In this document: positions 29,886 through 39,321 of the stretch, one piece after another | How the letters are laid out: each line of letters begins with the position of its first letter | How positions within the stretch are numbered: the stretch's first letter is position 1 | NCBI GenBank assembly: GCA_949987705.1 | Contig: OX465281.1 | Location: 160,346,393 to 160,410,392, forward strand | Origin: Thereva unica | Taxonomy: Eukaryota > Arthropoda > Insecta > Diptera > Therevidae | Reading direction: 5' to 3' | DNA: 64,000 nucleotides | Notes under the pieces: generated by a model | What the model saw: only the letters and a program-made list of their open reading frames with translations | Databases searched by the model: none | Told to the model about the DNA's origin: nothing | Program-made: the position numbers and the translations under genes

Positions 29886-32717
29886 TTAAGTACATAAACT
29901 TATAATAATACTTTTAAATTTTTCACGTTTTTCATGCAAATCAATGTAATTGCAGACCTCATTAAACTTCCGTGAACAGTACGCAATGGGCTCATGTTGT
30001 CCATAGGTTGTTCTATGATAAGATACATGCAACAAATTACTAGATCTAAGGGACGCACCAGGCACATGAATATTAAATAAAGTTAAAAGTTCCGGCGAAC
30101 AGATTTTAAAACACAAGACATCTCTGACAAACATAATGCTAGAAACTTTCCTTCTGGATTCCAAGGTTTGTAATCCGAGGAGCAGACATCTTGCATTATA
30201 AGAAGGCGGGCTAGAATTCCAACGGAACCTACGCAAGGCGTAACGAGTGAAAGATTTTTGAATTGATTCAATTCGATTTATATGAACGGATAAGAACGGG
30301 CACCAAACCACTGAAGAAAATTCTAAAATTGAACGGACTAACGAAACGTATAATGTCTTTAACGTATAATGGTCGCGGAAATCACACGAGTTGCGTTTTA
30401 TAAATCCCAGCGTTTTCCACGCTTTAGATGAGACATAATCAACATGCAAAGAACCGTCAAGCTTATTATCAAAGACAACTCCTAGATCTTTGATGCACGA
30501 AGGATGATCAATAGTTAAATTACCAATTACATAATCAAAAGAAAGAGGATTAGTACGACGATGAAACGAAAATCTTTTACATTTACTAGGGTTCAGTACT
30601 AAATCATTTTTTGAACACCATTCTATGAGCTTATTTAGATCAGATTGAAGGTTTAAGCAATCACGATAATCTTGAGCAGAGATGAAAAGCTTCAGGTCGT
30701 CGGCATACAAAAGACATTGGGAAAAGGAAAAAATTTTAACTATGTCATTAATGTAAATTAAAAATAGAAGTGGTCCTAAATGGCTACCTTGAGGAACTCC
30801 GGAAACAACAGTAAACGTACGGGATGTAAATGAATCAATCAATACACATTGTTTTCTATCAGAAAGGTAAGAATCGATCCACCTAAATAATGATGAGTGA
30901 AAACCAAAATTCCGAAGCTTATGTTTAAGCAAAGCCAAATTTACTCGATCAAATGCTTTGACAAAGTCAGTATAAATGACATCTACTTGGGCGCCACTCT
31001 CAATTTCTCTGATGGCAAAATGTTTAAAAAGAGTCAAGTTCGTAGAAGTTGATTTACCTGATATAAACCCATGCTGCTGCGGGCAAATCTCTTCCTTTAT
31101 GTAAAAATAAAGTTTGTCTTTGACTAAACCTTCAAAACATTTAGGTACTGGTAACAGCTTCACTATCGCTCTATAGTTGTCAATCAAATTTCGAGGGCCA
31201 GCCTTATAGAGGGGTTTAACAAATGAAAATTTCCACTGATCTAAGAAATAACCCAATTTCAAGGAAAGATTAAAAATTATTGTTAACGCTGGAGCTAATG
31301 AATGACTACAATTTCGCAAAAAATAATTAGATATCATATCATACCCATAGAATGTGTCCCCGTTTAAGGATCGCAAACAAGAGTCAACTTCATCGGCCTT
31401 AAGGGATAACCAACCCAAATCAACTGTAGAGTTCAGATTATTGAACACGGAACCTCCCGGATGAGAAGAACTAGTACAATAATTAGACTCAAAAAAATCA
31501 GCAAATAAATCACAGCTTTCCTGCAAATTCGAGGAAGACCGATTATTAAATACCATATGTGAGGGAAAACCAGAAGAAGAGCGCTTCTTATTGATAAAGT
31601 GCCAAAACGCTTTACAATTATGTTTTATATTTGCTTCAGTCGCCCAAATATATTGCCTAAATAAATATCTATGAAGGAAATCATACTCGCGCTGTAATCG
31701 CTTAAAATTAGAGTTAAATAAGATATTGGCTGGATTAGCTTTTACCAATTTATGTGCTTTGTTTTTAGCATTTTTTAGCCTCAACAGTCCACGTTTAAAC
31801 CATGGCGGATGAGTAAACACTTTTTTTCTTACCATTGGTATGTATCTGTTAATTCCAGTCTGAACTACATTTAAAAATTTAGAATAAATTAGGTTTAAGT
31901 CATTAGAGTTAACTACGAGATCGTTATACCATTGTACGGACATAAAATAATCATTAAGTTTCGCATAATTACCATTAGGAAAATCAATTACATAAGTATT
32001 AGTCTCTATAGAATTGGTAAAGCTTAGAACATTTAAATCAACAATTATAGGTTTATGGTGAAAGTCAGGTTTAGAAAGAGGGCAAAAAGCTTCTTCAACA
32101 TTAAAAATTAAATCTGCACTTAAGAATACTAAATCTAAAATCCTACCTAACAAGTTGCACAAATGATTAATTTGATTCAAATTGCAACCAAGAAATGAAT
32201 CCACTATAATACTTTCACATTTTGATGTAACATTAGTGGGAATAAGACATTTATCCTCCTCAGACCAAATCCAGTGGATATTCGGCAAGTTGAAATCGCC
32301 CAAACAGCACAAAAAATTATTTACATCTGTGCATCCTGCAAATAGTCCCAGTATGTTGTTAGAGTGCATCTCATATAACGTAGAATTGCTAGCTGGTGGT
32401 ATGTAGCTAACGCAGATGATTATATCCACCGCCCCATCTAAAATAACTTTAACTGCAACCTGTTCAATCAAACCATCCTCAAGACCAAGAGTCATTCGTT
32501 GAGAGTTGAATGACGATTTGATAGCTATTAGAACTCCGCCACCACGGGATAGTCCAGTGGCTAAATCGCATCTATCCTTGCGATAAACAATAAATTTCTT
32601 CTCATCAAAGAATTCTGATGATAAAATGTCTCTAGTAAGCCAGGTTTCTGTCAAAACAATAGCATCATAATCACATTCACAGATGGCCAGAAAAATGTCA
32701 TGAACCTTTGAACGCAT
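29886..32717 (-). CDS. LINE ORF2: AP endonuclease and reverse transcriptase
   Basis: The frame has 943 codons from ATG at 32717. The endonuclease begins at once (YDAIVLTETWL, then RGGGVLIAIKSS, GDFNLPNIHW and the closing region), followed by RT with DFVKAFDRVN, SGVPQGSHLGPLLFLIYIND and YADDLKLF. The C-terminal region has FSSVVWCP and a typical LINE tail. The same frame is open upstream of the ATG over ORF1's end with endonuclease-like sequence (FYYQNIRG), so translation may start earlier by non-ATG initiation or coupling with ORF1. No broken motif is visible; an active enzyme is plausible. Confidence 0.9.
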   Translation of the reverse strand: MRSKVHDIFLAICECDYDAIVLTETWLTRDILSSEFFDEKKFIVYRKDRCDLATGLSRGGGVLIAIKSSFNSQRMTLGLEDGLIEQVAVKVILDGAVDIIICVSYIPPASNSTLYEMHSNNILGLFAGCTDVNNFLCCLGDFNLPNIHWIWSEEDKCLIPTNVTSKCESIIVDSFLGCNLNQINHLCNLLGRILDLVFLSADLIFNVEEAFCPLSKPDFHHKPIIVDLNVLSFTNSIETNTYVIDFPNGNYAKLNDYFMSVQWYNDLVVNSNDLNLIYSKFLNVVQTGINRYIPMVRKKVFTHPPWFKRGLLRLKNAKNKAHKLVKANPANILFNSNFKRLQREYDFLHRYLFRQYIWATEANIKHNCKAFWHFINKKRSSSGFPSHMVFNNRSSSNLQESCDLFADFFESNYCTSSSHPGGSVFNNLNSTVDLGWLSLKADEVDSCLRSLNGDTFYGYDMISNYFLRNCSHSLAPALTIIFNLSLKLGYFLDQWKFSFVKPLYKAGPRNLIDNYRAIVKLLPVPKCFEGLVKDKLYFYIKEEICPQQHGFISGKSTSTNLTLFKHFAIREIESGAQVDVIYTDFVKAFDRVNLALLKHKLRNFGFHSSLFRWIDSYLSDRKQCVLIDSFTSRTFTVVSGVPQGSHLGPLLFLIYINDIVKIFSFSQCLLYADDLKLFISAQDYRDCLNLQSDLNKLIEWCSKNDLVLNPSKCKRFSFHRRTNPLSFDYVIGNLTIDHPSCIKDLGVVFDNKLDGSLHVDYVSSKAWKTLGFIKRNSCDFRDHYTLKTLYVSLVRSILEFSSVVWCPFLSVHINRIESIQKSFTRYALRRFRWNSSPPSYNARCLLLGLQTLESRRKVSSIMFVRDVLCFKICSPELLTLFNIHVPGASLRSSNLLHVSYHRTTYGQHEPIAYCSRKFNEVCNYIDLHEKREKFKSIIISLCT

Positions 32718-32776
32718 GCCACGAATATTCTGATAGTAGAAATTGAAAGAAATTTTGTCGGCAGTTTTACCAAGCG

Positions 32777-33658
32777 CTATTCCACGGTGGTAGGGCGAAT
32801 GTTCCCATCGTTTTTTGACAAATGTTTAAATGTGCGAACCTGTATGCCTTCTGGCCAATACGCAGGGTTTAAACTTTTCTTCAGTAAATAATCAGGAATA
32901 CCAATTTTGAAGTTCACAAATTTCATAGAAGATTTATCGGCATCCTTTTTAATAAGTGGGTAGCAAACTATAGAATCAATGTGTACACCAAGTTTGGAAG
33001 CAACATAACTTCTAATTACACTTGAAGAAGTTTCGGAGCTAAAGCGGGAAACATGCAACCATTTTTTCTTATTTATCACATTAAAGTCCGCAAAATTAGT
33101 ATCATTGCCAATAATCTTCTTCTCCTTACGGACTTTTTTACGTGAGACTGTAGTCCACAATTCTTGGCTGTTAGCGGCGGCGTTAACAGACACGGTTGGA
33201 GCAATAACTGGGGATGAATCATTCTCTATTTGCTGTTGAGCATTAGGCGTAATGGAAACATCAGACTCAACTGACACAACGGATTCTGCAACCGTTGCTT
33301 CTGTGATACTTCTGTCTGGGACTTCTGTTGAAGGTTGAAGCGAGACTTTCGTTTTAACAGCCTTCACCGGTTGTGCACAAATTTTTTTGGAGGAAGTTTT
33401 TAAGCTAAGAACATCCTCCTGCAACTTCTTAATTTCCTTAGTGAGTATACACAGTCTGGAAGACAAAACACCACCAAACAAATCCTTGCAGGAATTGCAC
33501 TGCCACACCAGATTTTCGCATGACTTTAAAGCAGCAGCAGTATTATCACTGATACCGGCGCAGCGTTTATGGAATTTTCGTTCGCAAACAAAGCACGAAT
33601 AAACACCGTCTGCGAATAATTGCTTAGCGCATTTAAAACAATTTTCACTAGGGTTCAT
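32777..33658 (-). CDS. LINE ORF1 with PHD-like zinc finger
   Basis: The ATG at 33658 gives about 293 residues; the frame is open upstream to 33862 with other ATGs at 33828 or so. The N-terminus has a Cys/His cluster (CFKCAKQLF, CFVCERKFHKRC, WQCNSCKD) that fits a PHD-type finger as found in ORF1 of some insect LINEs. A coiled coil (TKEIKKLQEDVLSL) and a variable Ser/Val-rich linker follow, then a C-terminal region (WLHVSRFSSETSSSVIRSYV) that looks like an RNA-binding or esterase-free RRM-type fold. ORF1 proteins bind the RNA to form particles. Confidence 0.8.
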   Translation of the reverse strand: MNPSENCFKCAKQLFADGVYSCFVCERKFHKRCAGISDNTAAALKSCENLVWQCNSCKDLFGGVLSSRLCILTKEIKKLQEDVLSLKTSSKKICAQPVKAVKTKVSLQPSTEVPDRSITEATVAESVVSVESDVSITPNAQQQIENDSSPVIAPTVSVNAAANSQELWTTVSRKKVRKEKKIIGNDTNFADFNVINKKKWLHVSRFSSETSSSVIRSYVASKLGVHIDSIVCYPLIKKDADKSSMKFVNFKIGIPDYLLKKSLNPAYWPEGIQVRTFKHLSKNDGNIRPTTVE

Positions 33659-33869
33659 GTTCGAAGTGAAAAATAAATAACCGATCGCTATAATACGCAG
33701 AGTTAAAACAACGTGATGTAACTTGACCAAGGCCAATGTGACAACAATTACACTTTGCGCAGCGTCTCTGTCTCTTAAGCAATCTGCGGCTTGCTTATTT
33801 AGTCCACTCATAATGCTGCGTGTATCCATTTTAAAAGTTATAATAATTAATAACAAAAACAAAACTTTT

Positions 33870-33995
33870 CACTTAGCACTTGTTAAATTGGTTGGATGCT
33901 CACTGTTAAAATCACCAGTATTAGCAGGAGTAGTAATTAATAACACTTTACTAGTTAACTCGCGGGATGCTCGTTGTAAACTGTGAAAATACTAC
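33870..33995 (-). repeat. Two direct repeats in the LINE 5' UTR
   Basis: Two ~60-base units share ACTTGTTAA / ACTAGTTAA, GGATGCTC and a TGTAAA/TGTTAAA-AT-AC block. Repeated 5' UTR monomers often carry the internal promoter in LINEs. Confidence 0.5.
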
Positions 33996-34006
33996 TGTTA
34001 CTGCTT

Positions 34007-34014
34007 CTTTTATA
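34007..34014 (-). promoter_or_regulatory. Probable TATA box of Polinton polymerase B
   Basis: TATAAAAG on the minus strand, same form as upstream of the ATPase and coiled-coil genes. The LINE begins about 12 bases downstream, so it separates this promoter from the gene. Confidence 0.5.
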
Positions 34015-34074
34015 ATGCCCGCAATTGCACAACATGAACAAGTTCGATCATGCAAATCTGCCTATGTAGCAAAT

Positions 34075-34400
34075 TCCTGACCCTAAGTGTTGTTTACATA
34101 GGTGCATGGAACTCATGGACAAGTACAAAATTTACCAACTTCCGGTATCCGGCTGTCTTAGATGGAATTGCATCACCATAGTCACAGACAGACAGACAAA
34201 TCCCTACCCCTTCCCCCCCAAAAGTTGTTTACACAGGTGCATGGAATTCAATTTACCAACTTCCGGTCTATAGCTTTCTCACGCAGGTGCAAAAACTGCT
34301 GAAGTAGCAAATTCCTAGACCCCAAAAGTTGTTTACACAGGTGCATCATGAAAACTTCCACCCCAAAGTTGTTTAGACAGGTGCATCTATGTGCTGCGGA
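34075..34400 (+). repeat. Repeated GTTGTTTACACAGGTGCAT motif
   Basis: The motif or a close form occurs near 34087, 34222, 34328 and 34366, mixed with other repeated phrases (ATTTACCAACTTCCGG, AGTAGCAAATTCCT, CTCATGGACAAGT). It lies upstream of the gene at 34518 and may be a regulatory array. Confidence 0.5.
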
Positions 34401-34437
34401 CTCATGGACAAGTTCAATCATGTTTCTAGATTTAGGG

Positions 34438-34445
34438 TATATAAT
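34438..34445 (+). promoter_or_regulatory. TATA box of small right-end Polinton gene
   Basis: TATATAAT lies 80 bases before the ATG at 34518. Confidence 0.5.
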
Positions 34446-34517
34446 GAGAACTGTGAAGGAGAACGCTAGCAGTTCAACCCCAACCACCTGGAGATCAACA
34501 GCATCAGCCCCAGAAAC

Positions 34518-34847
34518 ATGGATACAGCAACAGAACTCAAAAGCTTGGAATACTCACCATACTTAAGGATGTCCGACATGGAGTTTGGAACCCCATATAA
34601 AATAAAATCTGCAAGCAGGCTTGAAACGGTGTATGGTGTTCGGATTCATCTCGAGTTAAAGGAGCATCAGCTTTTGCTACCAGCCAGGTACAGTTCACTT
34701 TCTGATGCAGCCTTACAAGACATCAGCAACAAAGGAAATTTCCACGTAATCAATTCTGGACCGCAGGGGAGGACATATATATTAAAATTTGTACAAATTG
34801 ATGCCGCCCCAGTTAATTATAGTTTTTATGCTGATAAATTCAAGTGA
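34518..34847 (+). CDS. Small Polinton protein, unknown function
   Basis: A 109-residue intact frame from ATG. Two motif blocks stand out: KIKSASRLETVYGVRIHLEL and GNFHVINSGPQGRTYILKF. Similar ~100-residue proteins recur in insect Polintons, as I recall, sometimes in several copies. The beta-rich pattern would fit a small nucleic-acid binding fold but nothing proves it. It lies alone between a repeat array and the right terminal repeat, with its own TATA box and AATAAA-like signals after 34920. Confidence 0.65.
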   Translation: MDTATELKSLEYSPYLRMSDMEFGTPYKIKSASRLETVYGVRIHLELKEHQLLLPARYSSLSDAALQDISNKGNFHVINSGPQGRTYILKFVQIDAAPVNYSFYADKFK

Positions 34848-35071
34848 AATCCCTAATTTTTATAATCCTAACAACAAGAAAAGGAAATTTCCAGGTGAAT
34901 AATAATAATACTGTGCTGTGTCTGAAATAAATAAATAAATAATTGTGCGATTTATCAGAATAAAAAGCAAAATAATATGTGTTCTAATTAATAGTTTTTT
35001 TTATTTGTAGCTATTACAACTACAACAATTCTTCTTAATACCTTAACTTAGTTAAATATTTCAGCAGTTGG

Positions 35072-36561
35072 CTTGGGTCTAATTAGCACTTAAGGTGATC
35101 AGTTTAAATAATAGTATTTATCCAATTCGTTCAGGATCGAATAATTATGGTATAAGGGAATCTTCATTGTTTTTAGTATGTGACTGAGTTTATGTTAAGT
35201 ATTTTTGTGGCAGCTTATGCCACTTTCTAGTGTTTGCAATATTTGCGGTTTGTGAAGGGTATTTTAGTTTAAAGTATTCAATTTTATTCTTTAAAAATAT
35301 ATGCAGCATGTTCAGGATAATAATAATTACATCATAAGTGCGATGAGAATGGGAATCTTAGCTGTATTGTTGTTGTTATCGGAAATATCTTTTTCAGATA
35401 TGATTTTCTTGCCCACTTGCCACCATCTGCGACTTGAGGTGAGTATTTTCATTAAGAATTCTTTGGAAGGTAATAATGACATATGGTTGCAATCCAGATC
35501 TTAGCTTACAGATCGCACCGGGTTGTTGTCCAGACCCAATGCTGGATCTCAGCTAAAGCTTAGTGTTACTTGAAAGTCCAGTTCTTCACTGAATTATATG
35601 TATATTTTGCTCTAGAATCCAAGCTCATTCCATAGCCTAAGTTGCTACCAGAATTAATACTTGAAAAATATGCTGAATTTGTTTGCTCCTAAAACTATGC
35701 AATATCTTTTTCAGGTATGGCTTTTTTAGTCACTTAGTAATTTCAAGTTGCGGTTGTTGTAATATCTGTGACTTGAGGTGATATACCCAATGCTGGCTCC
35801 AGCTAAAGCTTAATTTAATTCTTAGTGTTACTTGCAAGTCCAGTTCTTCACCAAATTATTTGTATATTTTGCTCCAGAATCCAAGCTCATTCCATAGCAC
35901 AAGTTGCTACCGGAATTAATACTAGAAAAATCATCATCTCGAAACCAAAGCTCAAATCCCCCACAGCTCAGTTCATAGTTCCCCCACTCTGGACCAAATT
36001 CCATGCCGGTTCTGCGCCACCTTCAATTCCTGCTCTGGGCCAAATCCCATGCCCGTTCTGCGACACCTTCAAATCCTGCTCTGGGTCATATCCCATGCCA
36101 TTTCTGCACCACCTTCAAATCCCATGCCTGCTCTGGGCCACCCCATCCAAGACACAAACTTACATCCAGAGCTTTCAGTCACACCCCAAATCCCATGCCG
36201 GTTCTACACCACATCCAAGACCAGTACTTTCACCCACCTCCAACAACCAACTCTAAGCCACCTTATCCAAGACTCATACCTCATACCATACCCGAAGAGC
36301 TTTCAAGCCCACCTTATCCAAGAATCAAACCTAAAACACCTCACGCACGTGCATAAAGAGCTTTCAGACCACCCACTCTAACCCACCTTATCCAAGACCC
36401 GCACCAAATACCCGTACATGAAGAGCTTTCAAGCCACCTTATCCAAGACACAAACCTAAAACACCTCGTACACGTACATGAAGAGCTTTCAGACCCCCCC
36501 AAATCCTAGGCCGGTTCTAAGCCACCTAGAGGTGGCGCCGTACCGGTATAGCTCTACTACT
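35072..36561 (-). repeat. Right terminal inverted repeat of Polinton
   Basis: Matches 15748-17250 in reverse complement with scattered changes. Ends at 36561 with ...GCTCTACTACT, followed by the AGTAAG duplication at 36562-36567. Open frames here mirror those of the left repeat and are not genes. Confidence 0.9.
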
Positions 36562-36567
36562 AGTAAG

Positions 36568-36919
36568 AGCCATTTGCCACAGATAGGGTTTATATCGCAG
36601 TGTAGCAGCATAATGGCGCGACTATATATTGGGCGCCATTTATGCGAGGTATTGCCCCCTTAGCCAAAAGCCCGGAAAAGCCTGACTAAGAGCGCAATCC
36701 CAAACATAAAACAAATCGGAACTCCTATCCTCCCCAACCGCCGATCCTAATATTAGGGGATATGCTCCCGGGCACACGGGGTTCACTAGCTCGCCGGGGA
36801 AGTCGTGGGGTGTGTGACCGGGCCTATACGCATCATGGTTCACCACTTACCTGTGATTATGCACTTGCATCCTGAGCTTCTATCCTTCTCCCGGCCTTGC
36901 TTGAGCCGTGTCATGGAGC
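36568..36919. other. Unassigned GC-richer segment right of Polinton
   Basis: The first ~50 bases continue the pre-insertion target. From about 36660 the composition becomes GC-rich without a recognised family. Confidence 0.3.
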
Positions 36920-37026
36920 GCGTTCAAAAACCTTACTATAGTAAACCACGAGGTAAGCTGTGGTTATGCTGCATCACTTCACTTAACCACGAAAGTTTAT
37001 GTTTAACCATGGAGGTTTTTGAACGC
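36920..37026. repeat. 107-bp MITE with GCGTTCAAAAACC ends
   Basis: Perfect 13-base inverted ends GCGTTCAAAAACC / GGTTTTTGAACGC enclose AACCAC-rich palindromic sequence. A related copy with the same ends lies in opposite orientation near 46615-46805. Confidence 0.6.
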
Positions 37027-37752
37027 ACCGTGGCTAACTACGTGGTAAAGAAAAATTAAATTTTTGAAGTGAAACTTCTTTAAAGACGGGGGTAACCTCG
37101 ATCCCCTATGTAACGAAAAATGTCACGATGCAATAGCGGGAGATCCCCCGCAAGCCTCTCTCCGCTCCATCTAGCTGCGCGCGCAACGGTCGCTCGATTC
37201 ATAGGAGCGCGGAGCGGGGTGAAGGGAAAGCCGCTCTCTGCTCTCTCTTCTCCAACATTACCCGACACGTGCACCCGTTTGGTTATGTTTTAAGAAGGCA
37301 GTGTATACATATATGTATAATGAAAATAAATTATTTTTGTTTTGTTTTGTGTTAGTGGAGTGACGGTTTGCTATAGTTATATATAAACACTTACATATAT
37401 AAACAGAGACGATAACGGGCAGTGTATATACTGTGTTTATGTACTAGGTGTATTTGTTTTTTTTATGGTGTTTTTTGGTTGTGTGTGTATACGTGAGAGA
37501 CGGACATTACTATTTTTGTGTATTGTGTATACCAGAGAGACGGACATAGAAATTTTCGTGATTTCTGCTAGAGTTTTTCGGTTGTGTGTATGCGCTCGAT
37601 ACGGACGTTAAACTTTTTCTCGGTGTTTTATAAGACTTCTGCTAGTGTTATATGTTGTTTGTGTATGCATAATACACACCTTCTACATTTGTTTTTGTTT
37701 TTTCGATTTCCGTTTTGTGCGTGTGCGTCAGAGACAGGCACATAATTGCGCA
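37027..37752. other. Non-coding segment with GAGACGGACAT repeats
   Basis: 37320-37680 has imperfect repeats of about 60-80 bases built on GAGACGGACAT / GATACGGACGT and TTTCTGCTAG. It probably is the 5' leader of the Helitron-type gene that follows. 37080-37300 is GC-rich and unassigned. Confidence 0.4.
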
Positions 37753-38480
37753 ATGGCAAAAACGCCAGCGGAAAGACAGCGTGATTCTCGTGCACGTAAA
37801 AATGCAAAAATTGGGAAAACCAAAAAACCACCGCGAAAAGGTTCTCAACGAGTGGAAAATCACCGATTGACGCAGGCGCTGCTGAGGATGGAATCTCAGG
37901 GAGGGATTGAGAATTTGACGCAACATTCTCAAGTGCACGATTCTGCATCAGAGGCGTCACAAGCGAGCCTGGCTGTAATAGCAACTCCACCAGAACGTCA
38001 CAATTTGCCCTACACAGCCTTTTTACAAAATAGCGCGGCACACAAAAATTTAACCAAGGTATTTACTGACAATCCATTCGGTTACTCTTGTTCGGTGTGC
38101 GATCGCCTGTGGTTCAAAGCTGACCTCAATAAACCTTTCCCGTATTCCGAGCAGATTTTATATGAAATTCTACCAAGCCAAGATATTGAATCGATCAATT
38201 TATGTTTAACGTGCACAGCCTCGATTAAAAAAAGGAGGAATCTGCGCCACTGGTTAAATTTCTCAAAGAAAAGCTGCTGCTGGAGATTAGCAATGACCCA
38301 CAACAACCAAAAACTCGACACGGGACAACTATCGATGCAGTTTTCTCAAGATTCCTTGATAAACTTGACTCTAGAATTTTTATATCTTATTTCAGTTATC
38401 ATAAACCGATTGTCTCGTTCATTGAATACGACGATGTTAATGAAAATGAATCAGCCGAGGCAGCACCTGTTGACGAATAA
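37753..38480 (+). pseudogene. Internally deleted Helitron protein: N-terminal zinc domain joined to C-terminal endonuclease
   Basis: From ATG at 37753 the frame has a basic KTPAERQRDSRARK start and then a Cys motif domain (YSCSVCDRLWF ... LCLTCTAS) like the DUF6570-type N-terminus of Helitron Rep-helicase proteins. After about 38240 the frame drifts, but a +1 frame to the TAA at 38478-38480 reads KFLKEKLLLEISNDP, TTIDAVFSRF and SYFSYHKPIVS, which match the C-terminal apurinic-like endonuclease of Helentron-type elements. The whole Rep and helicase middle is gone, so this is a deletion derivative with a frame change at the junction. Confidence 0.65.
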
Positions 38481-38591
38481 CAATATTTATGTTCATTTGT
38501 ATTGTAGTAATGTGTTGATTTTTAATTTTAAAATATATAATCATGATTTTTCAAACCAGAGATTTTGTAATTATTTGCAGTAAACCTGCGA

Positions 38592-38765
38592 AAAAAAACA
38601 CAAATGTGTGACAAGCACGCATTATAAAAGTGAAACTTCCACTGAGAAAGGAAATGGACAAGTGGAAAAAATGAAAAAAGTATATGGACAAGTGGAAAAA
38701 GACAAAAGGATATGGACAAGTGGAAGAAAGAAAAAATAAAAATTAATTTTTCATTTCACTCAGTT
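38592..38765 (+). repeat. Single-arm copy of the repeat forming the 46.3-kb palindrome
   Basis: About 165 bases match the arms at 46162-46478, with three tandem GGACAAGTGGAAAAA units. GTGAAACT-like sequences near both edges could be short inverted ends. Confidence 0.7.
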
Positions 38766-39313
38766 TCACGTCTAGCTGTATTTCTTACGAATTTAGTGGA
38801 TTTTAGTGGTATTACGAATTTAGTGTCCATTTTTCCATGAACAAGATGGCAGCTTCAAAATGGCGGCTAAACGTAGTAAAATACCCTTCAATTGCTACAA
38901 AACTTGGTATACGGGGGTCGCTATTATAAAAAAATAAAATTTTAAATAAAAACTTGAAAGGAAATCACTCCTGTAAATATTAACCATGTAGTCCAACAAA
39001 GGATTTATTGAATATCTGATGAACTTTACAAGTCGCAAATCAATGGATATGAGTATTTTAAATCTTTAAAAGGGCGATATCTCATGAATGGCAATTCGTA
39101 CGGGAAAATTCAACTCAATTTTTTTTTTGCAAATAATAGTATAATATACAAATTTTGTAAACACTATTTTATGATAACACTTACCGTTTAACATGTATTT
39201 GCAATAAGCTGATATTTTGACCATAAAATCCCATATGAAGGGTAGAAAATCGGTAGACTTTAAAACCCCTTACAAAAACCCTAAAAGGAAGCTCTCTGCC
39301 ACATTCATTTTAG
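38766..39313. repeat. Repeat fragment shared in inverted form with 40575-40745
   Basis: 38950-39120 matches the reverse complement of 40575-40745 (blocks GGCGATATCTCATGAA, TTTCCCGTACGAAT, GTTCAATAAATCC-like). Low-complexity AT DNA otherwise. No gene. Confidence 0.5.
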
Positions 39314-39321
39314 CCTATACC

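Larger units (their letters stand above)
29731..33995 (-). mobile_element. Jockey/CR1-group LINE with intact ORF1 and ORF2
   Basis: On the minus strand it runs from a 5' region with direct repeats (33870-33995), through ORF1 and ORF2, to a 3' tail of AAATA units at 29731-29772. Both frames are uninterrupted, so it is probably young. The 5' end is estimated: the TATA motif of the Polinton polymerase at 34007 marks the return to Polinton sequence. I could not define a target duplication. The clade is judged from motifs only. Confidence 0.8.
15748..36561. mobile_element. Polinton/Maverick DNA transposon (full length, decayed, with nested insertions)
   Basis: Inverted ends read AGTAGTAGAGCTATACCGG on both sides, and AGTAAG flanks the element at 15742-15747 and 36562-36567. 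AG termini and a 6-bp duplication are Polinton hallmarks. Inside are a packaging ATPase, PLA2-domain protein, adenain-like protease, penton and major capsid proteins and protein-primed polymerase B. A hAT element (28550-29680) and a LINE (about 29731-33995) are later insertions; without them the element is about 15.4 kb. No retroviral-type integrase frame is visible, although autonomous Polintons carry one. Confidence 0.93.
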
